DNA of 64,000 nt from Leptospira sp. (GCA_027531445.1 JAPZRK010000059.1:124001-188000), one strand, 5' to 3'; numbered from the stretch's first letter, positions 8,390 to 17,494 are shown. A program made the numbers and translations. Notes: generated from the sequence alone by a model not told the origin.

Positions 8390-8848
8390 ATGGCTTTTCA
8401 TCGCGGTTTATCTGCGTTTCTCCTTCCGATTTTGTTCGCCCAGACCATTTTTTTGGGAAGTGGTCTACTAGGAGTATGCGCAGAAGACGCCTCTAAAATT
8501 TGTAGCTGCAATCACGGCTCCAAGCTCGAAAAACACGCCAATGCTGAAGACAAACTCTTCAAAAAACTGAAAAAAATGGGCACTCTTCTTCTAGCGACCA
8601 AAGAAGATCATGAATCCGCGGAATTAAATTGCCATACTGCAGCTCACGGCGAAGTCCATATCTGCTCTTGCAAAAAAAAGAAATCATCTTTAGCACGCCT
8701 CTCTATCTATCACCAAGTCTGGCATCCTTCGGCCCACACTCACGTTTTTATACCTCACCTATTTGAAGAAATCTCAACTCCCAAATTCACGGACATGACA
8801 CGGGATGGGTGGGATTTGCTTCTGATCAAACCACCCAAATTTAGCTAA
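8390..8848 (+). CDS. Exported Cys/His-rich protein at the head of the MbnP/MbnH cassette
   Basis: A 152-residue protein with a signal peptide (residues ~6-30, probably cut after VCA). The mature part has two CxC motifs, CSCNHG near residue 39 and CSCKKKK near 92, with surrounding histidines (NCHTAAHGEVHICSC) and a His-rich C-terminal half (YHQVWHPSAHTH). I do not recognise a named family. CxC plus His clusters suggest transition-metal binding, and the downstream genes make copper the best guess. It precedes the MbnP-like gene by 72 bases on the same strand. The role is inferred only from composition and position. Confidence 0.65.
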   Translation: MAFHRGLSAFLLPILFAQTIFLGSGLLGVCAEDASKICSCNHGSKLEKHANAEDKLFKKLKKMGTLLLATKEDHESAELNCHTAAHGEVHICSCKKKKSSLARLSIYHQVWHPSAHTHVFIPHLFEEISTPKFTDMTRDGWDLLLIKPPKFS

Positions 8849-8920
8849 CCTTTCTCTAAATTTTCGAAATTGAATGCTTGGAATCGACCTCCAATTAATA
8901 AATTATTATATAGGTATATT

Positions 8921-9850
8921 ATGAAAAAATTATTTTTAATTATAGCTACAATTCTGACCTTGACTTCGTGCAATACGCCCTCAAATGAAAAGGACAACGA
9001 GAATGCTTCTTTGCTTGCATTGGCGGCAATAGCAAATCCGACAGCTGTAAACTTGGATTTTCAAATCAAAACAAGTGCTGGCGGATATGAATCCAATAAG
9101 GCAGTAACGGTAGACGGTCGGAGCGTGATTTTTCGAGATCTCCGAATGTACATCTCGGAAGTAAAGCTTATCGGTCTTAATGATGGATTAACTGACGTTA
9201 CGTTGACAACCGACGGAATCTGGCAAGGAAATAATGTGGCGTTAATCGATTTTGAGAATGGAAATGCTTCCACTGGTCGTGGTACTGCTGCACAAAACAG
9301 TCTCGTAAGAGGAGTTGCTGCAGGCGGGCTATATAAAGGTGTTCAATTCACAGTAGGTGTTCCAGAGACGATGAATCATATGCAATCATCGACCGCTTCT
9401 GCACCATTGAATGTTACACAGATGTACTGGTCTTGGACATTAGGTTATAAATTTGCCAACATAGAGTTTTCGCTAGATGGTGGAAGTAATTATACACAAT
9501 TTCACCTAGGCTCTCAAGGAGCGACTGGCAATAGTTGTACAAATGATACTATTACCGGGACTGGAAATTGTCCTTTAAAATTTCGTCCAAGGATTCAAGT
9601 TACTGGAGCCTTTAATCCTCAATCACAAGTAATCCAAATAGACTTAGACCAGCTGTTATCAGGATTTACTACGGCAGGAGCAAATTCTTGTATGCCTTTG
9701 GGTGCGGGAAGTTTCTGCAACACTCTTGTGCAAGGTTTTGGAATAAAAGGAAGAGTGACAACATCCGGTTCATTGACTTCTACAGATGTAGCAGCTGGCA
9801 CGGGAAGTGTAGATAGTTCGATCACTCAAAAAGTTTTTTCTTTGAAATGA
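8921..9850 (+). CDS. mbnP: MbnP-like copper-associated lipoprotein
   Basis: The ATG at 8921 is chosen, not the in-frame ATG 51 bases upstream, because it gives a clean lipoprotein signal (MKKLFLIIATILTLTSC, lipobox LTSC). The protein has 309 residues. After the linker it shows the MbnP pattern: VNLDFQIKTSAGGY (family start), RDLRMYISEVKLIG, then MYWSWTLGYKF with W170 and W172, and paired cysteines near the end (C-C around GNSC...GNC and NSC...FCN). In characterised pairs the partner di-haem enzyme oxidises a Trp of MbnP to kynurenine, creating a copper site. That the same happens here is inference. The gene for that partner follows after 69 bases. Confidence 0.85.
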   Translation: MKKLFLIIATILTLTSCNTPSNEKDNENASLLALAAIANPTAVNLDFQIKTSAGGYESNKAVTVDGRSVIFRDLRMYISEVKLIGLNDGLTDVTLTTDGIWQGNNVALIDFENGNASTGRGTAAQNSLVRGVAAGGLYKGVQFTVGVPETMNHMQSSTASAPLNVTQMYWSWTLGYKFANIEFSLDGGSNYTQFHLGSQGATGNSCTNDTITGTGNCPLKFRPRIQVTGAFNPQSQVIQIDLDQLLSGFTTAGANSCMPLGAGSFCNTLVQGFGIKGRVTTSGSLTSTDVAAGTGSVDSSITQKVFSLK

Positions 9851-9919
9851 TTCGATTCTCATGGGGAGTAACAAAGTTGCTCCTCATGGGATTTATCTTT
9901 CAAAATGTTAGAGGATACC

Positions 9920-11134
9920 ATGAAATCATTTTTACTTTTACTAACCTTGATATTTGGATTTAGTTGTAACATCTTACCTTCCAAAGATAAGAACAACGAT
10001 ATGGATTTGTTGTTGCTTGCGGGTATTCTAAATACTTCAGATTGGGTTTGGGTATTACCACCTGGTTTCCCAACCCCGCGAGTACCAGCGGAAAACCCGA
10101 TGACGAAGGCAAAAGTTGCGTTGGGACGTCATTTGTTTTATGAAAAAAAGTTATCTGGCGATGAGACCATGTCTTGCTCCTCATGTCATTTTCAATCATT
10201 GGCTTTTTCCGATGGAAAGGATCTCCCGAAAGGAATCACAAATGAAACACACCCAAGAAATTCTCAACATTTAACAAACGTTGCATATAACACTAAGCTG
10301 ACATGGGCAAATACGCAAATGACAAGTTTAGAAGTTCAATCACGAGTTCCGTTGTTTGGTGAAACTCCAATTGAACTTGGTCTTACTAATAACGATTATC
10401 TTACTAAACTTAAAAATGATTCCGCTTATCAACGGCTTTTTGTTGCAGCTTTTGGAAATGCAGATACTGCCGTTAATGAACAAAACGTACGATTTGCACT
10501 TTCTAGTTTTCAACGGTCGATGATATCTGGATGGTCACCTTTCGATAAAGCCAAAGAAGGTGATAGGTCTGGTTACTCGGCGTCCGCGAGCAGAGGTTCA
10601 AATTTTTTCAATGGCGAAACAGCCGAATGTTTTCATTGTCACGGAGGATTTAATTTTACAGATACAAATTTGCATACTGGCCAATCTCAATCGGAGTTTG
10701 CATATCATAATAATGGAACTCATACAAAGGCTTATTTCGATGCACTTCCGATTGCGAAACAAGGACTTAAAGAAATTACGCTTCAAGAATCGGACCAAGG
10801 AAAATTTAAAGCACCTAGTCTTAGAAACGTCGGATTGACATTCCCATATATGCATGATGGAAGCATTATGTGCGATAATAGTGCAAATCCGAATCATGTG
10901 ACAGGTTTAGCGAACGGTGCGACCAGAGAGACTTGTGCACGTAATGCGTTGGCAAAAGTGATCACTCAATATGCCAATGGTGGGAATGGCCATCCAAATG
11001 TTGACACGGGACTCATACGACCATTCACAATCCAACCAAGCGAAAAAGAGGATCTTATCAATTTTTTATTATCATTAACTGACCAACAGTTTATCAATGA
11101 TCCTCAATTTTCTAATCCTTTTACAAATCGATGA
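9920..11134 (+). CDS. mbnH: MbnH-like di-haem cytochrome c peroxidase/MauG-family lipoprotein
   Basis: The start at 9920 is preferred over the ATG at 9905: AGAGGA lies just upstream and the protein opens with a lipoprotein signal (MKSFLLLLTLIFGFSC). It has 404 residues. Two haem c sites are visible, C86-SS-C89-H90 and C237-FH-C240-H241, followed by SLRNVGLTFPYMHDGS (Y310, H312), the usual third motif of this superfamily. MauG/MbnH enzymes form a high-valent di-haem state and oxidise Trp on a partner protein. The neighbouring MbnP-like lipoprotein is the obvious substrate. Both being lipoproteins suggests they work on the same membrane face. Confidence 0.88.
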   Translation: MKSFLLLLTLIFGFSCNILPSKDKNNDMDLLLLAGILNTSDWVWVLPPGFPTPRVPAENPMTKAKVALGRHLFYEKKLSGDETMSCSSCHFQSLAFSDGKDLPKGITNETHPRNSQHLTNVAYNTKLTWANTQMTSLEVQSRVPLFGETPIELGLTNNDYLTKLKNDSAYQRLFVAAFGNADTAVNEQNVRFALSSFQRSMISGWSPFDKAKEGDRSGYSASASRGSNFFNGETAECFHCHGGFNFTDTNLHTGQSQSEFAYHNNGTHTKAYFDALPIAKQGLKEITLQESDQGKFKAPSLRNVGLTFPYMHDGSIMCDNSANPNHVTGLANGATRETCARNALAKVITQYANGGNGHPNVDTGLIRPFTIQPSEKEDLINFLLSLTDQQFINDPQFSNPFTNR

Positions 11135-11158
11135 TACGTTTTGGATAACGAAAGAGCT

Positions 11159-12055
11159 GTGATAAAATCCATTTTCAGTTTAATCTCTTCGTTAATGCTT
11201 GTAGTGAATTGTACGTTTGGGTCCGTCGGTGATTCAAATCTCGAAAAGGTAACGATACTTCAAAATTTATTAACGATTAGAAATAACTCCACAGTTCAGT
11301 TACGCTCAGATCTTCATTTTTTTGATAATCAGTTAGACGATAGTCTGGCTAATTATTCAATCATCACAGGCGGTAGTACTTACGAGATAAATACCTCAAG
11401 TGAAAGCTATGTGCAATGGGAAACTGGCACTTATCGATTTAATCCTCCTGATCGAATTTTTGGAGTATTAAGTCAAAGAGAAGTTGAAGTAAAAACACAC
11501 ACTCCGTTTACTCTTCCGTTAGATTTACCAACAACGGATCCTTTTGGCAGGTCTTACTCTTTTTTGAATGGAGTGCGTGAGGTAAATTTTACGCAAAACA
11601 CAAGTAGTATAGATACGGGATCAACATTTCGATCAACTGCGACTAAAACAATTTTTGATGCGCCAACTGGAGTTATTTCATTAGCAACGCTTACATGGGA
11701 AAATATCTATTTGAGAGCGACGATCACTAAGATTGGAACACCAAACACGGTAAAGACAATTAAGTTATTATTGGGTCAAGGGAGTGCTACTCTTCGTCCA
11801 AAATGCAAACTTAGCGTAAATGGTTCTCGGCAAAGAGCAATTGAAATAGGATTTCAGCATTCAAATCTGTTACGAGATTTGGTTGAAAGAGGAGTCTCCG
11901 TTAGTTTTTTACAAACAGCATTTAATTTATCTGATTCCGAAATCATTATTACTTCGATATCCAATACAGATTTATATTCAATCGTTGAACGAAACTTAAA
12001 GGTAGAAGATCTCGTTATCAACTTCCCAGGTTGTTTTCCAGGAGTTGAAAAATGA
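11159..12055 (+). CDS. Unrecognised lipoprotein of the MbnP/MbnH cassette
   Basis: The chosen start is GTG at 11159, with AAAGAG just before it, giving a lipoprotein signal with lipobox VVNC. An in-frame TTG at 11141 is the alternative. It has 298 residues, rich in Ser, Thr and Asn and mostly predicted beta (for example YEINTSSESYVQWETGTYRF). Only two other cysteines are present (RPKC and FPGC). I recognise no family. It begins 24 bases after mbnH and overlaps the next gene by 4 bases, so it is very likely co-transcribed and functionally tied to the cassette. Confidence 0.65.
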   Translation: MIKSIFSLISSLMLVVNCTFGSVGDSNLEKVTILQNLLTIRNNSTVQLRSDLHFFDNQLDDSLANYSIITGGSTYEINTSSESYVQWETGTYRFNPPDRIFGVLSQREVEVKTHTPFTLPLDLPTTDPFGRSYSFLNGVREVNFTQNTSSIDTGSTFRSTATKTIFDAPTGVISLATLTWENIYLRATITKIGTPNTVKTIKLLLGQGSATLRPKCKLSVNGSRQRAIEIGFQHSNLLRDLVERGVSVSFLQTAFNLSDSEIIITSISNTDLYSIVERNLKVEDLVINFPGCFPGVEK

Positions 12056-13074
12056 ATTTCAAGACATTCTGCTCAAGTTTCCCATACACAGATTACCAAT
12101 TTCAGTTGAGAGCTAATTTAAACAAATCCATTCAAGTAGGCTTAAAATTGAAGGTATTTTTCAGAATTTTTTTGATGGTACTATTTTTAAGCCTTATCAA
12201 TTTTCCCAACGCAATCAACGCTCATCACACTGGATCTTCCGATAGTCCAGTAGCAACTACTCGATTTGTTGACCCATTTACAGGCAAAAGAGAAAAACCA
12301 GCAAATTATCTAGTGTTAACTCAAGATTATTATCAGTCTACTCGCGAAAATAGCCATCTCTTTACGACTAGTGCCTTTGTAGAGATGAATTTTTATGATG
12401 GAAGATTTTCATTGAATGCTTCCGTCCCGTGGAATTATTACCAGCAACGTAACAGAGATGATGCGGCACGAATCGGAAAGCCCTATCTAGGATTTAAATA
12501 CCAACCGTTTTTTGATTTGGACAAACCATATTTTTTTGTAATAGAAGGTTCGGTTGGGTTCCCTTCTGGACCCGATACAGATAGATTTACAGGTGGAAAT
12601 TATTATTCTGGAACTGGGTTTATCAAATTAGGTTACATGTATGAGAAGTGGTCCTTCGTAACAAAGCTAGGTGGCATTCAGCCATTGACAAGACCTCAAC
12701 CGAATAATTTGCAAGATAATGATGGGATTCCATATTATTTGAGATTGCCATCAGCGGCCGCACCAGAACCGACCTATGAATACAAAAAGACGGGGATTGC
12801 ATCTGCGTATGTTACTTACTACTTGATCAATCAATTATCCTTATTCTCTGGAATTTTATATAGAAATCCTTATAATGGAGTTGAGTTTTCACAAAACAAG
12901 GATCAGGTGAATCCATCTTTTTTCACGGAAGGATCCGCTGGATTTTCTTGGAATTTTTCTGAAAAATACAATTTGAGTTTGGCCTACCGGTATCCTCTTA
13001 AACGTGATCGAGATTATCTTTTATACCATTCTGCTTGGACATTTGCCTTTTCCATGGAATGGGGAAGCGATTGA
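12052..13074 (+). CDS. Candidate outer-membrane beta-barrel protein
   Basis: A 340-residue protein overlapping the previous gene by ATGA. A hydrophobic export signal ends near residue 57 (FLSLINFPNAINA), leaving an unusually long polar N-terminal extension of ~35 residues. A start further inside is possible. The mature part starts with HHTGSSDSP and then alternates aromatic and polar residues in strand-like blocks (FVEMNFYDGRFSLNASVPWNYY, given as a region), ending YHSAWTFAFSMEWG, typical of a final barrel strand. It probably moves or binds the substrate of the MbnP/MbnH system at the outer membrane. This is inference from order and composition. Confidence 0.6.
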   Translation: MNFKTFCSSFPYTDYQFQLRANLNKSIQVGLKLKVFFRIFLMVLFLSLINFPNAINAHHTGSSDSPVATTRFVDPFTGKREKPANYLVLTQDYYQSTRENSHLFTTSAFVEMNFYDGRFSLNASVPWNYYQQRNRDDAARIGKPYLGFKYQPFFDLDKPYFFVIEGSVGFPSGPDTDRFTGGNYYSGTGFIKLGYMYEKWSFVTKLGGIQPLTRPQPNNLQDNDGIPYYLRLPSAAAPEPTYEYKKTGIASAYVTYYLINQLSLFSGILYRNPYNGVEFSQNKDQVNPSFFTEGSAGFSWNFSEKYNLSLAYRYPLKRDRDYLLYHSAWTFAFSMEWGSD

Positions 13075-13098
13075 CAGCATACGTGTAAATTCTATCTT
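13071..13098 (+). promoter_or_regulatory. Sigma-70-like promoter of ccr
   Basis: TTGACA (13071-13076) and TATCTT (13093-13098) are 16 bases apart, about 48 bases before the ccr start codon. The -35 box overlaps the stop codon of the previous gene. It indicates that ccr is transcribed separately from the MbnP/MbnH cassette. Confidence 0.5.
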
Positions 13099-13146
13099 GC
13101 TTAGAATTCACTAAAGAATCCATAGATGTTCTAAATAGGTAATCAA

Positions 13147-14394
13147 ATGAGCAATGTTGAAATCGTTCCCATAGGAGAACTTCCACCGTTGGGAGTAGTT
13201 CCCAAAAAAATGCATGCCCAAGTCATTCGTCCCGAGAGATATGGTGAGCCTACAAAATCTTTCCAGGCAGAAGTCATAGATGTCCCAGAGATTGCACCAA
13301 ATGAAGTGTTGGTAGCTGTCATGGCGGCTGGGGTGAATTATAACAACGTTTGGGCCGCTCTTGGTTATCCAGTTGATGTGATTGCCGCTCGTAACAAAAA
13401 AGGCGAACCTGAAAAGTTTCACATTGGTGGCTCGGATGCGTCGGGTATCGTCTACAAAGTTGGTGCGGAAGTTAAAAACGTAAAAGTCGGTGACGAAGTA
13501 GTTGTGCATTGTGCGATGTGGGATCCCAAAGATCCATGGGTCGTGGCTGGCAAAGATCCTATGTTTGCCCCAAGCCAAATCATTTGGGGTTATGAATCTA
13601 ATTGGGGTTCATTTGCACAATTCTGTAAGGTCCAGGATCATCAGTGTTTGCCTCGCCCGAAGCACCTAACTTGGGAAGCTTCTGCGGCTTATATGCTCGT
13701 TGCGGCGACAGCATATCGCATGTTACACCACTGGAAACCAAATGATGTAAAACCAGGTGATGTAGTATTGATTTGGGGGGGTGCAGGTGGACTTGGTGCG
13801 ATGGCAATCCAAATCGTAAAGGCCGCTGGCGGAGTGCCCATCGCAGTTGTTTCGTCAGACGACAAGATTGAATTCTGCAAAAATCTGGGAGCGGCGGGCG
13901 TTATCAATCGTAACCATTTCAAACATTGGGGTGCCATCACATCTGACATCAACAAGGCAGAAACATTCGGCCAATGGACAAAGGATGCAAGAGAGTTTGG
14001 TAAGGCAATCTGGGATATAGCTGGAAAAGGGAAAAATCCTCAAATCGTTTTCGAACATCCAGGCGAAACCACACTCCCTACTTCCGTTTTTGTTTGTGAA
14101 ACAGGTGGTATGGTGGTCATTTGTGCTGGAACTACAGGTTTCAATGCAACAGCTGATTTACGTTACTTGTGGATGAGACAGAAAAGATTGCAAGGTTCCC
14201 ATTTTGCAAATGACGACAATTGCAGAGATTTGAATCAGTTAGTTATCGACAAAAAAGTGGATCCAGTTCTTGCAAAAACATTTGAATTCAATGGAACAGG
14301 CGAATGCCACCAGCTCATGCGCGAAAACAAACACCCAGCTGGTAATATGTCGATTCTTGTTGGAGCAAAAACAACAGGACTCGGAGCAAAGTAA
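13147..14394 (+). CDS. ccrA: Crotonyl-CoA carboxylase/reductase
   Basis: A 415-residue cytoplasmic MDR-superfamily enzyme of full family length. It shows the Ccr-type opening (MHAQVIRPERYGEP), NYNNVWAALGYP near residue 63, GGSDASGIVYKVG, and a Rossmann loop WGGAGGLGAMAIQ near 210. The Ccr-specific segment with VFEHPGETTLPTSVF near 300 is present. The enzyme reduces and carboxylates crotonyl-CoA to ethylmalonyl-CoA with NADPH and CO2, serving acetyl-CoA assimilation or extender-unit supply. It may also act as a plain enoyl-CoA reductase. No other ethylmalonyl-CoA pathway gene is in the window. It has its own promoter and terminator. Confidence 0.92.
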   Translation: MSNVEIVPIGELPPLGVVPKKMHAQVIRPERYGEPTKSFQAEVIDVPEIAPNEVLVAVMAAGVNYNNVWAALGYPVDVIAARNKKGEPEKFHIGGSDASGIVYKVGAEVKNVKVGDEVVVHCAMWDPKDPWVVAGKDPMFAPSQIIWGYESNWGSFAQFCKVQDHQCLPRPKHLTWEASAAYMLVAATAYRMLHHWKPNDVKPGDVVLIWGGAGGLGAMAIQIVKAAGGVPIAVVSSDDKIEFCKNLGAAGVINRNHFKHWGAITSDINKAETFGQWTKDAREFGKAIWDIAGKGKNPQIVFEHPGETTLPTSVFVCETGGMVVICAGTTGFNATADLRYLWMRQKRLQGSHFANDDNCRDLNQLVIDKKVDPVLAKTFEFNGTGECHQLMRENKHPAGNMSILVGAKTTGLGAK

Positions 14395-14409
14395 ATTCAA
14401 TAGAATTTC

Positions 14410-14437
14410 AGTGAGGGATATGAATTCCCTCACTTTT
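14410..14437 (+). terminator. Rho-independent terminator of ccr
   Basis: GTGAGGGA (14411-14418) pairs with TCCCTCAC (14426-14433) around a 7-base loop, followed by TTTT. It starts 17 bases after the ccr stop codon. Confidence 0.75.
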
Positions 14438-14454
14438 GAATCAATTTTTCTAAT

Positions 14455-15057
14455 TTATTTTGGCAACATGCTGCGTGCTTGCAGGTCACCAATCATTTGA
14501 TTAATGGTAGCTTGGAGGGCCTGGTCTTGAGGGCTTTCATCTCTTAGTAGTGCATAGACAGGCATGGCTGGAATTAAAACCAGAGAGCTCCATGTTTCAT
14601 AGTGTTGATAATATTTTTGATTCCAGATGACGCCATTCTTTGACGAAACCGCGGTTGTCACTTGGGCTCTTCTTTCTTCATAGTTTGGAATCAGACCTAT
14701 ATATGCAAAGATAGATACGGGTATCATTCCTAAGTTAGTTAGCTCTCTTATAGGTGTGATAAATGATGAAACATACAAATCCTCGCGCACCCACTCAATT
14801 TTCAAATCGAGTCTATCTACAGTAAAGGAACACTCCATTCGGCCAAAAGCTTTTAGATCACGAAACAAGGTATAGTTGAGATAATTAATATCACAGTGAG
14901 TCAAATGTATCGTCGGATGATTCCTTTGTTTTTCGATTTGATTCGAATCGATTTGTGCCTCTGTGAACGATAAACAATTGATCATGCTGATGAAAGTGAG
15001 GTAGCTGGAGAGAATTTGAATGAATCGTTCAACACGAAAGGATTGTTTGATATTCAT
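14455..15057 (-). CDS. Hypothetical lipoprotein
   Basis: A 200-residue protein. The N-terminus has basic residues, then a hydrophobic segment ending in SMINC near residue 28, a plausible lipobox for a spirochaete lipoprotein. The mature part has no recognised domain. It contains a Pro-rich hydrophobic stretch near residues 108-122 (GMIPVSIFAYIGLIP) and another near 155-165 that could be membrane-associated. It is convergent with ccr and divergent from the VOC gene. The function is unknown. Confidence 0.6.
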   Translation of the reverse strand: MNIKQSFRVERFIQILSSYLTFISMINCLSFTEAQIDSNQIEKQRNHPTIHLTHCDINYLNYTLFRDLKAFGRMECSFTVDRLDLKIEWVREDLYVSSFITPIRELTNLGMIPVSIFAYIGLIPNYEERRAQVTTAVSSKNGVIWNQKYYQHYETWSSLVLIPAMPVYALLRDESPQDQALQATINQMIGDLQARSMLPK

Positions 15058-15104
15058 AAAAATTTACTTTCTAAATAATTACCAAAGTTTCTACTGAAAA
15101 AATA

Positions 15105-15533
15105 ATGAAACAGAAAATTAATCTGATCACTCTTGGAGTGAAAGATTTGAAAGCTTCGCTCGCTTTTTATGAAGGTGGACTCGGTTGGAAAAAGTCGGAG
15201 CAGAGTCAAGAATCCGTTGCATTCTTTCAATTGAATGGTCTTATACTCTCTCTCTTTAATCGTCGTTCGCTGGCAGAAGATGCAACTGTCGAAGACTCAC
15301 CGACTGGCTTTTCTGCTCTAACTCTCGCATATAATACTGAGAGTGAAGAAGAGGTAAATCAAGTGATCGAAACCGTAAGGAAATTAGGTGCACGCATTTT
15401 GAAAGAACCACAGAAAGTATTTTGGGGTGGTTACAGTGCCTATTTTGCAGACCCGGATGGCCATATTTTTGAGGTAGCATTCAATCCTTACTTTCCCATG
15501 AATGAAAAAGGGGAAGTCATACTACCATTATGA
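15105..15533 (+). CDS. VOC-family (glyoxalase-like) protein
   Basis: A 142-residue protein of the vicinal-oxygen-chelate fold with two beta-alpha-beta-beta-beta halves: NLITLGVKDLKASLAFYEGGLGW at the start (region) and YFADPDGHIFEVAFNP near the end. The terminal Glu (FEVAFNP) is where the metal ligand usually sits, but the N-terminal His ligand position seems to be Thr (LITLGV), so catalysis is uncertain. It overlaps the next gene by ATGA, so the two are probably one operon, perhaps in detoxification of reactive carbonyls. Confidence 0.85.
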   Translation: MKQKINLITLGVKDLKASLAFYEGGLGWKKSEQSQESVAFFQLNGLILSLFNRRSLAEDATVEDSPTGFSALTLAYNTESEEEVNQVIETVRKLGARILKEPQKVFWGGYSAYFADPDGHIFEVAFNPYFPMNEKGEVILPL

Positions 15534-16540
15534 AACAAATTCAATTATCCGCATTTGGCATACAAAATCTCTCACTAGTAAATGTGGCAGAACCTAAGAA
15601 ACCCCAATCGAATCAGGTTCTTGTCCGAATGAGAGCCACTTCTCTTAATTTTCGAGATAACCTCGTGATCGCAGGCAAATACAATCCCAAGTTTCCAACG
15701 CCAATGGTGCCTTGTAGTGACGGTGCAGGTGAGGTTGTCGAAATCGGGAGTGAAGTATCAGAATTTAAGGTCGGAGATAAGGTGCTGGCAACTTTTGCAC
15801 CGAATTGGATAGCGGACAAGGCCACCCATGCAGAAATGAGACATACATTAGGTGGCCCTTTAGATGGAACTCTAAGGGAATACATTCTTTTTCAAGAATC
15901 TGGACTTGTAAAAATGCCGAGTCATCTTAGTTTCGAAGAAGGTGCCACATTACCTTGTGCCGCACTTACAGCCTGGTCTGCTTTTCACGTATATGGTCGT
16001 TTGGTGGCAGGAGAAGTTGTCGTCATTCAAGGAACAGGTGGTGTATCTCTGTTTGGATTGCAATTTGCAAAGCTTGCGGGTGCGAAAGTTGTGCTCACAT
16101 CTTCTTCGGAAGAGAAAATTCAAAGAGCGAAACTATTAGGTGCAGATCATTGTATCAATTATAAACAGGAAGTAGAATGGGGAAAGGTCGTTCGTGAAAT
16201 GACAGAGAAGGTAGGGGCGGATCATATTGTCGAAGTGGGTGGAGCCGGAACCTTAGAACAATCCATTATCGCCTGTAAACCGTTTGGCGTTATTCATTTG
16301 ATTGGAATTTTAGCCGGGAAATCAGGCGAGCTGAATTTGTTACCAGCCGTCATGAACAATCTCAAAATTCAAGGCATCGTGGTTGGTGGTCGAAAGGCAT
16401 TCCAAGAGATGAATCGTGCAATCGAATTGAGTGGGCTTCGACCCGTGGTGGACAAGGTTTTTCCAATGAGTGAGATAAAAGAGGCACTCGAATATTTAAG
16501 ATCCGGTTCTCATTTTGGAAAGATTGCGATCCAAATTTAA
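15530..16540 (+). CDS. NAD(P)-dependent MDR alcohol dehydrogenase / quinone reductase-like
   Basis: A 336-residue medium-chain dehydrogenase. Catalytic-domain motifs SLNFRDNLVIAGKY and GEVVEIGSEVSEFKVGDKV are present. The Rossmann loop GTGGVSLFGLQFAKLAGAK lies near residue 164. The position that holds the catalytic zinc Cys in true alcohol dehydrogenases appears to be Asn (LNFRDN), which favours a zinc-free quinone oxidoreductase or enoyl reductase type. It overlaps the VOC gene by 4 bases. The substrate is unknown. Confidence 0.85.
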   Translation: MKQIQLSAFGIQNLSLVNVAEPKKPQSNQVLVRMRATSLNFRDNLVIAGKYNPKFPTPMVPCSDGAGEVVEIGSEVSEFKVGDKVLATFAPNWIADKATHAEMRHTLGGPLDGTLREYILFQESGLVKMPSHLSFEEGATLPCAALTAWSAFHVYGRLVAGEVVVIQGTGGVSLFGLQFAKLAGAKVVLTSSSEEKIQRAKLLGADHCINYKQEVEWGKVVREMTEKVGADHIVEVGGAGTLEQSIIACKPFGVIHLIGILAGKSGELNLLPAVMNNLKIQGIVVGGRKAFQEMNRAIELSGLRPVVDKVFPMSEIKEALEYLRSGSHFGKIAIQI

Positions 16541-16576
16541 ATCGATAGATTCATTTGATATGGAAATCTATTGGTT

Positions 16577-17444
16577 ATGATTTCGGGTCCTGATTATGAA
16601 ATCTTACCATGTGGGTATGGATCTGGCGCGAACTCGGAGGATTTTAAAACTGGGGTTTTCGAACCTAGGCTCGTTCTCATCATATGGCCTTCTAGTGGAG
16701 GCAACGCCCGATCCTTTCGCATTAAAGAATCAGAATTGGTGGATCAGAAAATTTTACTATTGAGATACAATCCCACCTCACATGGGAATGCACGCGGAAC
16801 CTATGACCCAAAGCTCTCTATAGAACATTTGTTACAGTATCTAGTTAGTCGAGATCTACAATCGATACCTGTCGTCGGCATCGGACACAGCGGTGGTGGA
16901 GCCCGCCATGCTGATGATAGGTGAAAGACTTCATTTTCAAAAGCGATTTTTGCTTTCACCAATTTTGGATAGTCGCGAAAGTTTATTTTATTTGTATCGT
17001 GAAGGCCACATCCAGGAATTTTTGCAATTATTGAATTCCTCCCCATCGCCTGAAATAAATGAAAAGCTGATTTTGGAACGAAGAAGTATGATTGAATCTA
17101 TTCTTGGTAATCCAAATTGGTTGTTAGCTGATACCTTTGAGGATTTATTCTCGAAGCTATCTTTCCCCGTTGCCAACCAAAGGATCCATCTGGATAATCT
17201 TGCAGACTTCTTAAAAAATCTATTTTTGCCTGGATTTTCGCTGTTGAATGATGTGGAAAATGTAACCTCACCCATACAGATTTTTTTACCTACCGACGAT
17301 CATTGGTTTCCGCGGGAGGTAACATGGAACTGGGACGGTCGTGCATTTGTGAGAGTCACGGAAATAGAACGAGCTAAAGATCATTTTTTTTCTAGTGCAT
17401 GGCAGGAAGTTTGGCAAAAAATTAGATCCGAAATTTACACTTAA
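16577..17444 (+). pseudogene. Alpha/beta hydrolase split by a one-base frameshift
   Basis: Two frames, 16577-16924 and ~16893-17444, make one hydrolase. The first half ends with the nucleophile elbow GIGHSGGG and then runs into a stop after ARHADDR. The second half continues in another frame with AMLMIGERLHF. Reading GCCCGCC at 16901-16907 as GCCGCC (one C fewer) joins them as GHSGGGAAMLMIGE, a natural continuation. There are no other stops, so the change is recent or a sequencing error. The joined protein would be about 288 residues, with a possible catalytic Asp/His region near DDHWFP. An in-frame TTG at 16571 could also start it. Confidence 0.75.
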
Positions 17445-17494
17445 TCTTGTAATTCTAAGCTGATAGTTTAAACTCGTAGCAAATTAGGTTAATT

